Shown here piece after piece: positions 27,089 through 36,486 of a DNA stretch of 64,000 nucleotides (positions are counted from its first letter, which is position 1; each line of letters starts with the position of its first letter). Where the stretch lies: NCBI GenBank assembly GCA_005502925.1, contig SCPD01000004.1:186001-250000 (forward strand), written 5' to 3'. A model generated the notes under the pieces. The model did not search any database. It saw only the letters and a list, made by a program, of their open reading frames with translations, and was not told the origin of the DNA. This DNA is from Rhizobiales bacterium Y(2018) (lineage in GTDB: Bacteria > Pseudomonadota > Alphaproteobacteria > Rhizobiales > Aestuariivirgaceae). The translations under genes were made by a program, and so were the position numbers.

Positions 27089-28081
27089 TCAGGCGGCTTC
27101 GTTGCGCTGGCGGAGATAATCTTCCCAGGCGAGAGCACTTTCGACGATGCGGTCGATATCCTGGTGCCTGGGCGTCCAGCCCATCTCCTGCTTGATCTTG
27201 CTGGAGGCGGCGACGATCGCCGCGGGATCGCCGGCGCGCCGCGACGCCATGCGCGCATTGACCGGCTTGCCGGCCGCCTTCTCGACCGCCTTGACGATGT
27301 CGAGCACGCTGTAGCCCTGGCCATAGCCGCAATTATAAGCGCCGCTCGCTCCACCATGGCGCAAGTGCTTCAGCGCATCGAGATGCGCCTGGGCCAGATC
27401 GCTGACATGGATATAGTCGCGCAGGCACGTGCCGTCCGGCGTGTCGTAGTCATTGCCGAAAATGTCCATCTGCTCGCGCTCGCCCAGCACCGTCTGGCAC
27501 GCGACCTTGATGAGATGCGTGGCCCGGGGCGTCGACTGACCGGTCCGGCCCTTGGGATCGGCGCCCGCCACGTTGAAATAACGCAAGGCCACATATTGTA
27601 GCCCATAGGCCGCATGGCTGTCGCGCAGCATCCATTCGCTCATCAGCTTCGAGGAACCGTAGGGTGAGATCGGCGCCAGCACCGCATTCTCTTCCACCGG
27701 CACGCGCTCGGGGTTGCCATAGACGGCGGCGGTCGAGGAGAAGACGAAGCGCGGGATTCCCGCCTTCACCGCGGCGGCGATCAGGCTGCGCGTCTTCACC
27801 GTATTGTTGAGATAATAGCTGAGAGGATCGGCGACGGATTCGGGAACGACGATGGAACCGGCGAAATGGATGATGGCGTCGAATTTGTGATCCTTGGCGA
27901 GCTGGCCGACCAACGCCTCATCGCCGATATCGCCTTCGACGAGCTTGGCCTGGGGGGCTATCGCCCACCAGAAGCCGGTGGTGAGATTGTCGAGCACGAC
28001 GACTTCCTCGCCGGCATCGGCGAGGGCATAGACCATATGGCTGCCGATATAACCTGCCCCACCGGTCACCAAAACGGCCAT
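27089..28081 (-). CDS. galE: UDP-glucose 4-epimerase
   Basis: 330 aa. NAD-binding motif MAVLVTGGAGYIGSHMV at the N-terminus; catalytic triad in 'VFSSTAAVYG' (Ser/Thr) and 'SPYGSSKLMSEW' (Tyr-x-x-x-Lys). 'ALRYFNVAGADPKGRTGQS' and 'GTCLRDYIHVSDLAQAH' are GalE-specific blocks. It supplies UDP-galactose for LPS or exopolysaccharide. It diverges from galU across a 127-bp gap, which fits a shared nucleotide-sugar function. Confidence 0.93.
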   Translation of the reverse strand: MAVLVTGGAGYIGSHMVYALADAGEEVVVLDNLTTGFWWAIAPQAKLVEGDIGDEALVGQLAKDHKFDAIIHFAGSIVVPESVADPLSYYLNNTVKTRSLIAAAVKAGIPRFVFSSTAAVYGNPERVPVEENAVLAPISPYGSSKLMSEWMLRDSHAAYGLQYVALRYFNVAGADPKGRTGQSTPRATHLIKVACQTVLGEREQMDIFGNDYDTPDGTCLRDYIHVSDLAQAHLDALKHLRHGGASGAYNCGYGQGYSVLDIVKAVEKAAGKPVNARMASRRAGDPAAIVAASSKIKQEMGWTPRHQDIDRIVESALAWEDYLRQRNEAA

Positions 28082-28208
28082 GCTTTTTCTCCTTTACAAG
28101 CTTTCGTCAGGAATCTTCTCTATCTTCACGATTTAACCCAAATTGGCGCAAAAATGCGTCGCCACGACGGGATCGGCAAAAAAGACGCTTAACAAGGAGT
28201 AAACCACA

Positions 28209-29099
28209 ATGCAGCGCCGCATCAAGAAAGCAGTTTTTCCGGTGGCCGGCCTCGGCACGCGTTTCCTGCCGGCGACCAAGGCTGTCCCAAAGGAAATGCT
28301 GACCATCGTCGATCGGCCTGTCATCCAGATCGTGGTGGATGAGGCGCGCGAAGCCGGCATCGAGCATTTCGTCTTCGTGACGGGGCGCAACAAGGGCGTC
28401 ATCGAGGATCACTTCGACAAGCAATATGAACTCGAGGCGACGCTCCGTCAGCGTAACAAGACGGCCGAGATCGAGCTTCTGGCGAAGTCCCTCCCCCGTG
28501 CCGGCGAGACGAGCTTCACCCGCCAGCAGGAACCTTTGGGACTCGGACATGCGGTCTGGTGCGCCCGCGACATCGTCGGCGACGAGCCCTTCGCCCTTCT
28601 CCTGCCCGACATGCTGATCCACGCCAAGCCCGGCTGCCTGCGCCAGATGATGGATGTCTATGAGGCCCAAGGCGGCGGTAATGTCATCGCGGTCGAGGAA
28701 GTGCCGTGGGAGAATGTGCATCGTTATGGCGTCGTGAAGCCCGGCACCTGGTCGGGCCGCGCCTTCACCATCGATGCGATGGTCGAGAAGCCGAAACGTG
28801 AAGTCGCCCCTTCGAATCTCATCATCTCCGGTCGCTACATCCTGCAGCCCGAGATCTTCGCCGAGATCGAGAGGCAGGAGCCGGGTGCGGGCGGCGAGAT
28901 CCAGATCACCGATGCGATGATCCGCCTGCAGGCACGGCAGAAATTCTCCGGCCTCAAATTCGCCGGCAAGACCTATGATTGCGGCGACAAGATCGGCTTC
29001 CTCTCCGCCAATGTCGCCTATGGCCTCGATCGCGACGATCTCTCCGGCGCCTTCAAGCGTGAATTGAAGAGCATCATCGAGGACGCCGGCGGTTTCTAG
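28209..29099 (+). CDS. galU: UTP-glucose-1-phosphate uridylyltransferase
   Basis: 296 aa, normal for GalU. Begins with the nucleotidyltransferase motif 'PVAGLGTRFLPATKAVPKEML', followed by 'IVDRPVIQIVVDEAREAGI'. 'LLLPDMLIHAKPGC' holds the metal-binding Asp and 'VEKPKREVAPSNLIISGRYIL' the sugar-phosphate-binding Lys region. A strong AAGGAGT ribosome site precedes the ATG. It makes UDP-glucose, the substrate of the divergent galE product. Confidence 0.95.
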   Translation: MQRRIKKAVFPVAGLGTRFLPATKAVPKEMLTIVDRPVIQIVVDEAREAGIEHFVFVTGRNKGVIEDHFDKQYELEATLRQRNKTAEIELLAKSLPRAGETSFTRQQEPLGLGHAVWCARDIVGDEPFALLLPDMLIHAKPGCLRQMMDVYEAQGGGNVIAVEEVPWENVHRYGVVKPGTWSGRAFTIDAMVEKPKREVAPSNLIISGRYILQPEIFAEIERQEPGAGGEIQITDAMIRLQARQKFSGLKFAGKTYDCGDKIGFLSANVAYGLDRDDLSGAFKRELKSIIEDAGGF

Positions 29100-29153
29100 C
29101 CAGATACGGGGAAGATCGCGAAAAACGACTCTTCGGGCGAGGTCTGTCCGCGT

Positions 29154-30509
29154 CTACCGCCGCACTTCGATGCCGGCGGTGACGCGGTTCTCGTAATAGT
29201 CCTCGCCCGGCTGATTGCTGTCGTTGTAGATGAAATCGTAATCGAGCGTCCAGGCGATCCAGCGGTTCATCCGCCACAGGACGCCGGCATTGGTCCTCAG
29301 CGTCAGCTCGTTCTGATCGATGCCCTGATAATCTTCGTAAGTCAGACCGGCGCTGGCGTTGACGGTGAGATTGTCGCGCAGATCATGCGTGATACCCAGG
29401 CTCGTGTCATAGCTGCGGGCACCACTCGAATCCGCCGACGACGTCTCATTGAGACCGGTGCCGAGCGTCAGGTCGAGCGTCGTCAGCTCGGTGGGCCGCC
29501 ATGTCACGCGGCCATTGAGGCCGAACACGTCGAGCGAGTCGAGATCGGGATCCTCGTAATCGCGCAGCCGGTAGGCGAGTGCCAGCTCGCCCGACCACAG
29601 GGGCGACGGCTCGAAGGCAATGCCGGCGGCGAGACGGTATCCGTCGGAGCTGCGCTCGAGCCCGTTGCGATCGCGCTTCTGGAAATGGATGCGCGGCTCA
29701 TAGGCGGCCTCGACGAACGGCACGAGCACCGGAGAGGCCTCATAGCCGAGCCGAATGGCGGCGACGGGCTGGACATATTCGCGGTCGGCATTGTCTTCCT
29801 TGCCGCCGCCGGCGAGATCCACATCGCCGTAATATTGCCAGTTGGCGCCCACGCGCGCCGTGGCCGCGACGCGTCCGGCGCGATGGGTCAGCGCCACATT
29901 CTGGCTGAAGGACTGATCGGTGCGGTTGCCGATCGCCGTATTCGGCACCTCGCTGTCGGAACCGTTTTCCTGCGACAGCTGATAGCCGGCGTCGAGCGAG
30001 AGCGTGGTCGAGCGGCGCATATCGAGCCTCAACCTCGCCAGAACCGAGGCGTCGTTCGAATCGTTCTCGGAGCGATCGTCATAGGCGATGAAGTCGCCCT
30101 CCGCCGAAACGAGGAGCTCATGCCGGACCCAGTCGCTGGTGATGCGCAAGGACGGCCGGAGCCTGAGGCCGATATCGCCCTTGCGATCGGAATTGGACGA
30201 TTCCGGATTGTCGGAGGCGATGACACCGGCGCGCAGCACCGGGAAGACCGTGAGGCCGCCCATATCGAGGCCGAGCGCAGCGTAAGGGTCATCCTCGGCG
30301 CGGCGCTTGCGGACCGGTTCCGGCGGCGGCTCGTCGGGCGGATTGACCTCGAGCGTCGTCGCCTTGGCCACCGTGATCTCGGTTTCCTCAGGGGAATCCG
30401 GCGCGTCGAGGCTGCTCCTGAGCCCCAAAGAGGACTCCTGGGCCTGCGCCGCGCCACTCAGGAGAAACGCCGCCGCGATCCCGCAATATATGAAACGCTG
30501 GCGGACCAT
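29154..30509 (-). CDS. Outer membrane beta-barrel protein
   Basis: 451 aa with a Sec signal peptide (about 1-23, AAQAQ), a Pro/Glu-rich linker (residues 30-70, 'NPPDEPPPEPVRKRR'), then about 370 residues of alternating aromatic/hydrophobic strands typical of a large barrel, ending in '...NRVTAGIEVRR'. Such proteins (DUF560/OMP_b-brl type in Hyphomicrobiales) often sit beside polysaccharide genes, as here beside galU, galE and kdsD. The very last residue is Arg and not the usual Phe, which is atypical for BAM substrates. No specific function can be given. Confidence 0.7.
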   Translation of the reverse strand: MVRQRFIYCGIAAAFLLSGAAQAQESSLGLRSSLDAPDSPEETEITVAKATTLEVNPPDEPPPEPVRKRRAEDDPYAALGLDMGGLTVFPVLRAGVIASDNPESSNSDRKGDIGLRLRPSLRITSDWVRHELLVSAEGDFIAYDDRSENDSNDASVLARLRLDMRRSTTLSLDAGYQLSQENGSDSEVPNTAIGNRTDQSFSQNVALTHRAGRVAATARVGANWQYYGDVDLAGGGKEDNADREYVQPVAAIRLGYEASPVLVPFVEAAYEPRIHFQKRDRNGLERSSDGYRLAAGIAFEPSPLWSGELALAYRLRDYEDPDLDSLDVFGLNGRVTWRPTELTTLDLTLGTGLNETSSADSSGARSYDTSLGITHDLRDNLTVNASAGLTYEDYQGIDQNELTLRTNAGVLWRMNRWIAWTLDYDFIYNDSNQPGEDYYENRVTAGIEVRR

Positions 30510-30633
30510 TAACTCACCTCACTGGTCCGACAACCTAGCGAAAACATGGTTAATGGGCGGTTGACGGCGCCCTTACGGAGGCCGATACCGAGCCCGGTTT
30601 ATTTTTGCGGCCGGATAGGCCGGCGCGCATCCC

Positions 30634-30732
30634 GGCGAAGTGGAATCACTTCGCCGATAAGGATTCGCGCCTAATCGATATTTTGGAGCAAATCCTTATC
30701 GCCAAAGTCTTCAACTTTGGCGGGATTTGCTC
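30634..30732. repeat. Composite palindromic element upstream of kdsD
   Basis: Three nested inverted repeats in 99 bases. First, GGCGAAGTG (30634-30642), loop GAAT, CACTTCGCC (30647-30655). Second, GATAAGGATT (30656-30665) and its complement AATCCTTATC (30691-30700). Third, GAGCAAATCC (30686-30695) pairing with GGATTTGCTC (30723-30732) and enclosing CGCCAAAGT-CTTCA-ACTTTGGCG (30700-30722). The second and third share bases, so they are alternative structures. The last ends 2 nt before the AGGTGA ribosome site of kdsD. It could be a mobile palindromic element or a leader switch. Confidence 0.7.
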
Positions 30733-30744
30733 TAGGTGATGCCC

Positions 30745-31752
30745 ATGGCAAAAGTGATTGAAATCGACCCCGAAGGATTGCGGAGCTGGATCGCCTCCGC
30801 CAAGCGCACGCTGACGATCGAGAGCGAGGCCATGGCCAAGCTCATCCAGGCCCTCGACGGCCCGCTGGGACGCGCTTTCGGCGAGGCGGTGCGCCTGATC
30901 AAGCAGGGCTCGGGACGGGTCGTCATGAGCGGCATGGGCAAGAGCGGTCATATCGCCCGCAAGATCGCGGCGACGCTGGCCTCGACCGGCACCCCGTCCT
31001 TCTTCGTCCATCCGGCCGAGGCGAGCCACGGCGATCTCGGCATGGTCGGGCGCGACGATATCATCATCATGATCTCGAATTCGGGCGAGACGGCGGAACT
31101 GCGCGCTATGCTCGACTATGCCAAGCGCTTCCATGTGAAGCTGATCGGCATATCGAGCCGTGCCGAGAGCACTTTGTGCCGCCATGCCGACGTGGCGCTT
31201 TGCCTGCCCGACGCCCGCGAGGCCTGTCCGATCGGCATGGCGCCGACCACCTCGACCATGCTGCAGCTCGCCATGGGCGATGCGCTGGCGCTGGCGCTGC
31301 TCGAGGACCGCGGCTTCAATGCGGCGCAGTTCAAGACCTTCCATCCGGGCGGGCTGCTCGGCGCCGCCCTCACTCATGTGAACGACTTCATGCACAAGGC
31401 GGATAAGCTGCCGCTGGCGGTACCCGCGACGCCGATGACCGAGGCGCTGGTGACCATGACCGAGAAGAGCTTCGGCTGCCTCGGCATTGTCGATGACAAG
31501 AGCGGCGAGCTGATCGGCATCGTGACCGACGGCGATCTGCGCCGTCACATGTCACGCGACCTCATCGATCTCACTGTAGCGGAAGTGATGACCCATGGGC
31601 CGCGCACCATCGCGGCCGATACGCTCGCTTCCGAGGCGCTCGATCTCCTGAATGCGGGCAAGAGGATCACCAGCCTGTTCGTCGTCGACGACAAGAACCG
31701 GCCCATCGGCCTCATCCACGTCCACGACCTGCTGCGCCTTGGCGTGAAGTAG
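30745..31752 (+). CDS. kdsD: Arabinose-5-phosphate isomerase (KpsF/GutQ family)
   Basis: 335 aa: N-terminal SIS domain (about 40-175) with 'VVMSGMGKSGHIARKIAATLASTGTPSFFVHPAEASHGDLGM' area containing the SIS phosphate loop and catalytic His, and two C-terminal CBS domains (about 215-270 and 280-335). It converts ribulose-5-phosphate to arabinose-5-phosphate for KDO and LPS synthesis. The ATG at 30745 is preceded by AGGTGA 5 nt upstream; ATG 30739 and GTG 30736 are too close to it. The composite palindrome directly upstream may influence its expression. Confidence 0.93.
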   Translation: MAKVIEIDPEGLRSWIASAKRTLTIESEAMAKLIQALDGPLGRAFGEAVRLIKQGSGRVVMSGMGKSGHIARKIAATLASTGTPSFFVHPAEASHGDLGMVGRDDIIIMISNSGETAELRAMLDYAKRFHVKLIGISSRAESTLCRHADVALCLPDAREACPIGMAPTTSTMLQLAMGDALALALLEDRGFNAAQFKTFHPGGLLGAALTHVNDFMHKADKLPLAVPATPMTEALVTMTEKSFGCLGIVDDKSGELIGIVTDGDLRRHMSRDLIDLTVAEVMTHGPRTIAADTLASEALDLLNAGKRITSLFVVDDKNRPIGLIHVHDLLRLGVK

Positions 31753-31804
31753 TCCGGGCCCAGGACTCGCAGAGGAAGCGCGATAAAGAGACCGGGTGCG
31801 CCTC

Positions 31805-31860
31805 ACCTTCCCATTGCTTCGCAATGGGCCCCTCCCTCTCCCCGCTCGCGCGGGGCGCGG
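31805..31860. repeat. REP-like double hairpin between kdsD and nfeD
   Basis: Two short perfect hairpins, CCCATTG-CTTCG-CAATGGG (31810-31828) and CCCCGC-TCGC-GCGGGG (31840-31855), joined by a C-rich linker. The layout of two hairpins and a linker resembling CCTCCCTCTCCCCG recurs in both arms of the element at 54484-54670. It lies where the convergent kdsD and nfeD transcripts end and may serve as a bidirectional terminator. Confidence 0.6.
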
Positions 31861-31907
31861 TGAAGAACGTCGCTCCCAAAGCGGGGGGAACTTGGAGAGG
31901 CTGACGC

Positions 31908-32357
31908 TCAGCCCGGTCCGTTGGCCGGCTCGACGGCGAAGGACGCGCCGTCGACCGCTTTGACCTTCACCCATTCGCCCTTGCCGCGATCGGCGCCTGT
32001 CACCACCCACAGTGTATCGTCGATCCGCACCTTGCCGCGACCATTGACGATCGCCTCGTCGAGCACATAGCTGCGCCCGATATAGCCATACATGCGCTGG
32101 TTGAGGTTGTTCGCCTCCCCGCCCGGCAGCTTGAAGCGCGGCCGCACGAAATAGACGAGTACCACGGCGAGGATGGCGAAGAGCGCGATCTCGATCTGCC
32201 AGGACAGGTCGAGGAAGATGTCGAGAACGCCGATGATCGCGCCGGCCAGCGCCAGCCAGATGAAGAAGACACCGGGCAGAACGAGTTCCACAAGCAGCAG
32301 AAGGCCGGCGATGATCCACCAGGTCCAGCCGCCGAGAAACGGGAAGAACTGCTGCAT
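31908..32357 (-). CDS. NfeD-family membrane protein
   Basis: 149 aa: two to three hydrophobic helices in the first 70 residues and a C-terminal OB-fold domain (about 85-145; 'GRSYVLDEAIVNGRGKVRIDDTLW'). Short NfeD1b-type proteins without the protease domain are usually encoded beside a stomatin/SPFH protein, as here, 17 nt downstream of it. The pair is thought to help organise membrane protein complexes or membrane quality control. Confidence 0.85.
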   Translation of the reverse strand: MQQFFPFLGGWTWWIIAGLLLLVELVLPGVFFIWLALAGAIIGVLDIFLDLSWQIEIALFAILAVVLVYFVRPRFKLPGGEANNLNQRMYGYIGRSYVLDEAIVNGRGKVRIDDTLWVVTGADRGKGEWVKVKAVDGASFAVEPANGPG

Positions 32358-32374
32358 GGCCGGAATGCTCCTCG

Positions 32375-33364
32375 TCAGCTCTTGGGCGGGATGGGCGGAA
32401 CGCTGGGCGGCGATGACCGACGCCTGGGCGCGACCTGCTCGCTATCACCGCCGCCGAAGGTCTCCTTGGCGATTTCGGCTATACCGCCGAGAGAACCGAT
32501 GAGGGCGGAAGCCTCGATCGGCAGCATCAGCACCTTCTGGTTGGGCGCGGTCGCCAAGGCCTCGAGGGCCTTCACATAATTGTTGGCGACGAAATAGTTG
32601 ATCGCTTGGATATTGCCGCTGGCAATGGCGTCGCTGACCAGCATCGTCGCCTTGGCCTCGGCTTCCGCCGCGCGCTCGCGCGCCTCGGCGTCGCGGAAGG
32701 CGGCCTCGCGCCGGCCTTCGGCTTCAAGCACCACCGATGTCTTCTCGCCTTCGGCGCGCAGGATCTGCGACTGACGCTGGCCTTCCGCCTCGAGCACGGT
32801 GGCGCGCTTGTCACGCTCGGCCTTCATCTGCCGCGCCATGGCGTCGACGAGGTCGCGCGGCGGGCTGATGTCCTTGATCTCGATGCGGTTCATCTTGATG
32901 CCCCAGGGCGTCGTCGCCTGGTCGACCACGCCGAGCAGGCGGTGGTTGATCTCGTCGCGCTGCGACAGAAGGCTGTCGAGATCCATCGAGCCCATCACGG
33001 TGCGGATATTCGTCATCACCAGATTGAGAATGGCGTGCTCGAGATTCTGCACTTCATAGGCCGCCTTGGCGGCATCGATGACCTGGAAGAAGGCGACGCC
33101 ATCGACTTTCACCATCGCGTTATCGCGGGTGATGACTTCCTGGCTCGGCACGTCGAGCACCCGCTCCATCATGCTGAGCTTGTGACCGATGCGATCGAAG
33201 AACGGCACGATGACGCCGAGGCCGGGGGGCAAGGTGCGGATGTAACGGCCGAAACGCTCGACCGTGTAATTGGAACCTTGCGGCACCATCCGGATCGACC
33301 GCAAGAGGCCGAACAGGACCACGGCCAGGAGAATTATGACTGCAATACCAGCGCCTTCGAACAT
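32375..33364 (-). CDS. SPFH/stomatin-like membrane protein (QmcA type)
   Basis: 329 aa: one N-terminal membrane segment (about 5-21), PHB/SPFH domain (about 25-190, with '[20 protein letters not shown]' and '[20 protein letters not shown]'), then a long Ala/Glu/Arg coiled coil (about 195-255) and a Pro/Ser-rich tail. QmcA-like proteins oligomerise in the inner membrane and interact with FtsH or act with NfeD. First gene of the two-gene operon with nfeD. Confidence 0.9.
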   Translation of the reverse strand: MFEGAGIAVIILLAVVLFGLLRSIRMVPQGSNYTVERFGRYIRTLPPGLGVIVPFFDRIGHKLSMMERVLDVPSQEVITRDNAMVKVDGVAFFQVIDAAKAAYEVQNLEHAILNLVMTNIRTVMGSMDLDSLLSQRDEINHRLLGVVDQATTPWGIKMNRIEIKDISPPRDLVDAMARQMKAERDKRATVLEAEGQRQSQILRAEGEKTSVVLEAEGRREAAFRDAEARERAAEAEAKATMLVSDAIASGNIQAINYFVANNYVKALEALATAPNQKVLMLPIEASALIGSLGGIAEIAKETFGGGDSEQVAPRRRSSPPSVPPIPPKS

Positions 33365-33453
33365 ATCGCCGCTCCACTCTCAAACTAGGAAACTAGTCAA
33401 GCGCCCTCTTCAGCGGGTTAACATAGGGACAAGTTATTGAATCGCAAGTCCCT

Positions 33454-34488
33454 TTATATCCAACCCGATAATTCCTTGCGGATAAGAGCGGCGAGCATCG
33501 CGATCGAGGCATCCGATTCGTTGAGACACGGCACGGTGGAGAAGTTTTCACCGCCATTTTCGCGGAAGGTTTCGGCCAGACCGATGGCGACCTCCTCGAG
33601 AGTCTCGACGCAATCGGCGGCGAAGCCCGGCATGATCATCACCAGATTGTTTACGCCCTGGCCGGGCAGTGCCGCAACGGTATCCTGCGCATAGGGCTTG
33701 ATCCATTCCGTCCTGCCGAAGCGTGACTGGAACACCATGCGCAACTTCGTTTCCGGCAGCTCGAGTTTCGCTCGGAGCAGGCGTGTCGTCTCTCGGCAAT
33801 GGTCGTAATAGGGATCGCCGGCTGCGACATAACTTTCCGGCAGACCGTGATAGGAGGCGAGAATGGCGTCGGGCGTCCAGCCGAGCGTGTCGAGATGGCG
33901 CGTGAGGCTGTGCGCCAGCGCATCGATGTGGGCACCTTCCGCATAATAGGGCGGCACGAAGCGCAAGGCCGGCTGCCAGCGTAGTTTCGCCATGGCCTCG
34001 GATACTTTGTCGGCCACCGTCGCCGTCGTCGCGGCGCTGTATTGCGGATAGAGCGGGAAGACCAGGATGCGGTCGCATCCCGCCTCCTTCAGGGCCGCGA
34101 GACGCTCGCCCACCGGCGGCAGGCCGTAGCGCATACCCCAGTCGACAAGAAGGGGACCGTCCCCGGCCAGCTCATGGCCGACCTTCTCGGCCTGCGCGCG
34201 GGTGATGGTTTTGAGCGGCGACTCGTCGCGCTCGCGGTTCCAGATCTTGTCATAGGCATGGCCGCTGCGCGTCGGCCTGATGGTGAGGACGATGCCGTTG
34301 AGAATGAACCACCAGAGGAGCCGGTTGGTCTCGACGACGCGTGGATCCGACAGGAACTCCTTCAGATAGCGCCGCATCGGCCAATAGGACGTGGCTTCCG
34401 GGGTTCCCAGATTGACGATCAGGACGCCGATGCGGCCCTGGCCCTGGCCCTGGCCCGCAGTTTCGACTTTCTCCGCAGTGTTCAGCAT
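33454..34488 (-). CDS. hemH: Ferrochelatase
   Basis: 344 aa. Inserts ferrous iron into protoporphyrin IX, the last step of haem b synthesis. The catalytic His is in LASYHGLPESY (about residue 205) and the metal-site Glu in 'MPGFAADCVETLEEVAIG' (about 295). 'GVLIVNLGTPEATSYWPMRRYL' is the family N-terminus. The first 18 residues include a (GQ)3 low-complexity run that is absent in most homologues. Cytoplasmic, membrane-associated. Monocistronic by position. Confidence 0.93.
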   Translation of the reverse strand: MLNTAEKVETAGQGQGQGRIGVLIVNLGTPEATSYWPMRRYLKEFLSDPRVVETNRLLWWFILNGIVLTIRPTRSGHAYDKIWNRERDESPLKTITRAQAEKVGHELAGDGPLLVDWGMRYGLPPVGERLAALKEAGCDRILVFPLYPQYSAATTATVADKVSEAMAKLRWQPALRFVPPYYAEGAHIDALAHSLTRHLDTLGWTPDAILASYHGLPESYVAAGDPYYDHCRETTRLLRAKLELPETKLRMVFQSRFGRTEWIKPYAQDTVAALPGQGVNNLVMIMPGFAADCVETLEEVAIGLAETFRENGGENFSTVPCLNESDASIAMLAALIRKELSGWI

Positions 34489-34620
34489 GATGGACTTTGC
34501 AGTAGCGGATTGTTAACCAGAGCGGAAGAACCGGTGACACCTTAACGCAACCCCAAGCGGCTGCGGGAATAATATGTTCAAACAATATGTATTGACCGGG
34601 GGAGACGGGCTGATTTGGTC

Positions 34621-36459
34621 ATGGCGACGTCAAGCGACGGCCCACGGGGGCAGATGGAACGCCGCGTCGGCGACGTCGCGCTGCCCTCTTTCGGCGGCAT
34701 GAGTTCCAGGCCCAAATTCGACGTCAGCCGGTTCCGCGCCGAGCAGATCGCACCCCTCGCGCAGTTCCGCCCCTATATCATGGGCGCCAATGCGCTCGCC
34801 GTGATGATTGTCGTCTGGTCGACCCTGACGTCGGTCGGCGGTCCCTGGCTCTATCTCTGGGCCATGTGCCAGGCCGGTCTCACTGCCTTGGTGCTGTATT
34901 CCTGGCTCCACAACCGCAATTTTGCCGACGCCAACCGGCGCACCGTGACCGCCATCGAAGCAGCGAGCCTTGCCTTCGCCCTCCTCTGGGCCTTTCCCAC
35001 CCTCCAGCTCATGCCGGCCCTTCCGGTCAATGCCCAGCATATGGTCCTTGCGATATGCTTCATCACCGCGGTGACCGGCGCCTTCGCCTTGACCCGGCTG
35101 CCTTTGGCCTCGATCACCTTCGCCGCCGTGGTGAGCGGGGCTCTGTTCGTGAGCCAGATCCGGCGTGGCGAGGATGTCGATCTGCTTCTGGGCTTCATCG
35201 CCGTCGCCGTCGCCTTCCTGATGTCGCTGATGAGCGTGGCCCTCAACCGCACACTGATGCGGCGCGCCGCCGACAACTATCACATGAACCGTCAGAGCGA
35301 ATTCCTCGCTCTGCTGCTCAAGGATTTCGAGGTCTGCTCCAGCGATCTCCTGTGGGAGACCGATGATGAGGGAAAGCTCATCTATTTCTCGGACCGTCTG
35401 CCGAGCCTCCTCGGCACGTCGCAGCTTCTCCTCGGGCGGACATTGCAGGAAGCGGCCGGCGCCTCGCCAACCGATCAGGGCTGGTCGGATTTCACGCTGC
35501 TGTGTGGCAACCGCCAGACCATCGATGGCCTGTGCCTGGAGGTAAGACGGACCACCCGGACCGACTGGTGGATGGTCACCGCGCAGCCGCTCTGGGGCCA
35601 TGCGCAGGAATTCCTCGGCTATCGCGGCGTGATCCGCGACATCTCGCTCGAGCGCCGTGCCCAGCTCGACCTCATCACGGCCAAGGAAACGGCCGAGCGC
35701 GCTTCGACCGCCAAGTCGCAGTTCCTCGCCGTCACCAGCCACGAGTTGAAGACGCCGCTCAACGCCATTGTCGGCTTTTCCGAGATGCTCATCGCCCAGC
35801 GCGAAGGACCGCTCGGCAGTCCCGTCTATGCCGAATATGCCGCGACGATCCTGCAGAGCAGCACGCATCTGCGCAACATCATCGCCGACATCCTCGACGT
35901 CACCCGCATCGAGCGCGGCACGCTGCACCTGGTCGAACAGGAGATGGACGCCGCCGAGATCCTCGAAGTCGCCTATAAGATGTGCCGCGAGCAGGCGAAA
36001 GCGGCCGACATTCCCTTGTCGGCCGATCTCGAAAATACCGCCGAGATCGAAGGCGACATCACCCGCATCCGCCAGGTGCTCATCAATCTCGTCACCAACG
36101 CGATCAAGTTCTCACGGCCCGGCAACGCCATCGCGCTGTGGATCGAGCACCAGCCGGATGGCGGCCTTGCGTTCGTCATCGAGGACAACGGCATCGGCAT
36201 CGCGCCAGACGCCATCGAGCGTGTCTTCGAGCCCTTCGAGCAGGGCGATGCATCTTCATCGCGCCGCCATGGCGGCATCGGCCTCGGACTGGCGATCGCC
36301 CGCAAGATCGCGCGTATGCATGATGGCGACGTCGTGCTCGATAGCGTCCTGGACGACGGGACGACCGCCCGTTTCATCCTGCCGCCGGCGCGGGTGAAAT
36401 GGCCACAACCTGTGGTGACCGATAAGGCCGGGTCCGAGGAAAGCCCTGGCGCCCGCTGA
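34621..36459 (+). CDS. Membrane sensor histidine kinase with PAS domain
   Basis: 612 aa from ATG 34621 (a TTG at 34615 is better spaced from GGGGGAG, so the start is uncertain). Five to six membrane helices (about 48-208), a PAS domain (about 230-345; 'SDLLWETDDEGKLIYFSDRLP'), HisKA with phospho-acceptor H374 in 'VTSHELKTPLNAIVGFSEML', and HATPase_c (about 470-590; N box 'LINLVTNAIKFS', G1 'VIEDNGIGIAPD', G2 'GGIGLGLAIA'). The organisation resembles PleC/DivJ-type kinases. No response regulator gene is adjacent, so its partner is encoded elsewhere. Confidence 0.88.
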   Translation: MATSSDGPRGQMERRVGDVALPSFGGMSSRPKFDVSRFRAEQIAPLAQFRPYIMGANALAVMIVVWSTLTSVGGPWLYLWAMCQAGLTALVLYSWLHNRNFADANRRTVTAIEAASLAFALLWAFPTLQLMPALPVNAQHMVLAICFITAVTGAFALTRLPLASITFAAVVSGALFVSQIRRGEDVDLLLGFIAVAVAFLMSLMSVALNRTLMRRAADNYHMNRQSEFLALLLKDFEVCSSDLLWETDDEGKLIYFSDRLPSLLGTSQLLLGRTLQEAAGASPTDQGWSDFTLLCGNRQTIDGLCLEVRRTTRTDWWMVTAQPLWGHAQEFLGYRGVIRDISLERRAQLDLITAKETAERASTAKSQFLAVTSHELKTPLNAIVGFSEMLIAQREGPLGSPVYAEYAATILQSSTHLRNIIADILDVTRIERGTLHLVEQEMDAAEILEVAYKMCREQAKAADIPLSADLENTAEIEGDITRIRQVLINLVTNAIKFSRPGNAIALWIEHQPDGGLAFVIEDNGIGIAPDAIERVFEPFEQGDASSSRRHGGIGLGLAIARKIARMHDGDVVLDSVLDDGTTARFILPPARVKWPQPVVTDKAGSEESPGAR

Positions 36460-36486
36460 CTCCCTATGGGATAGGGAGCCATGACC

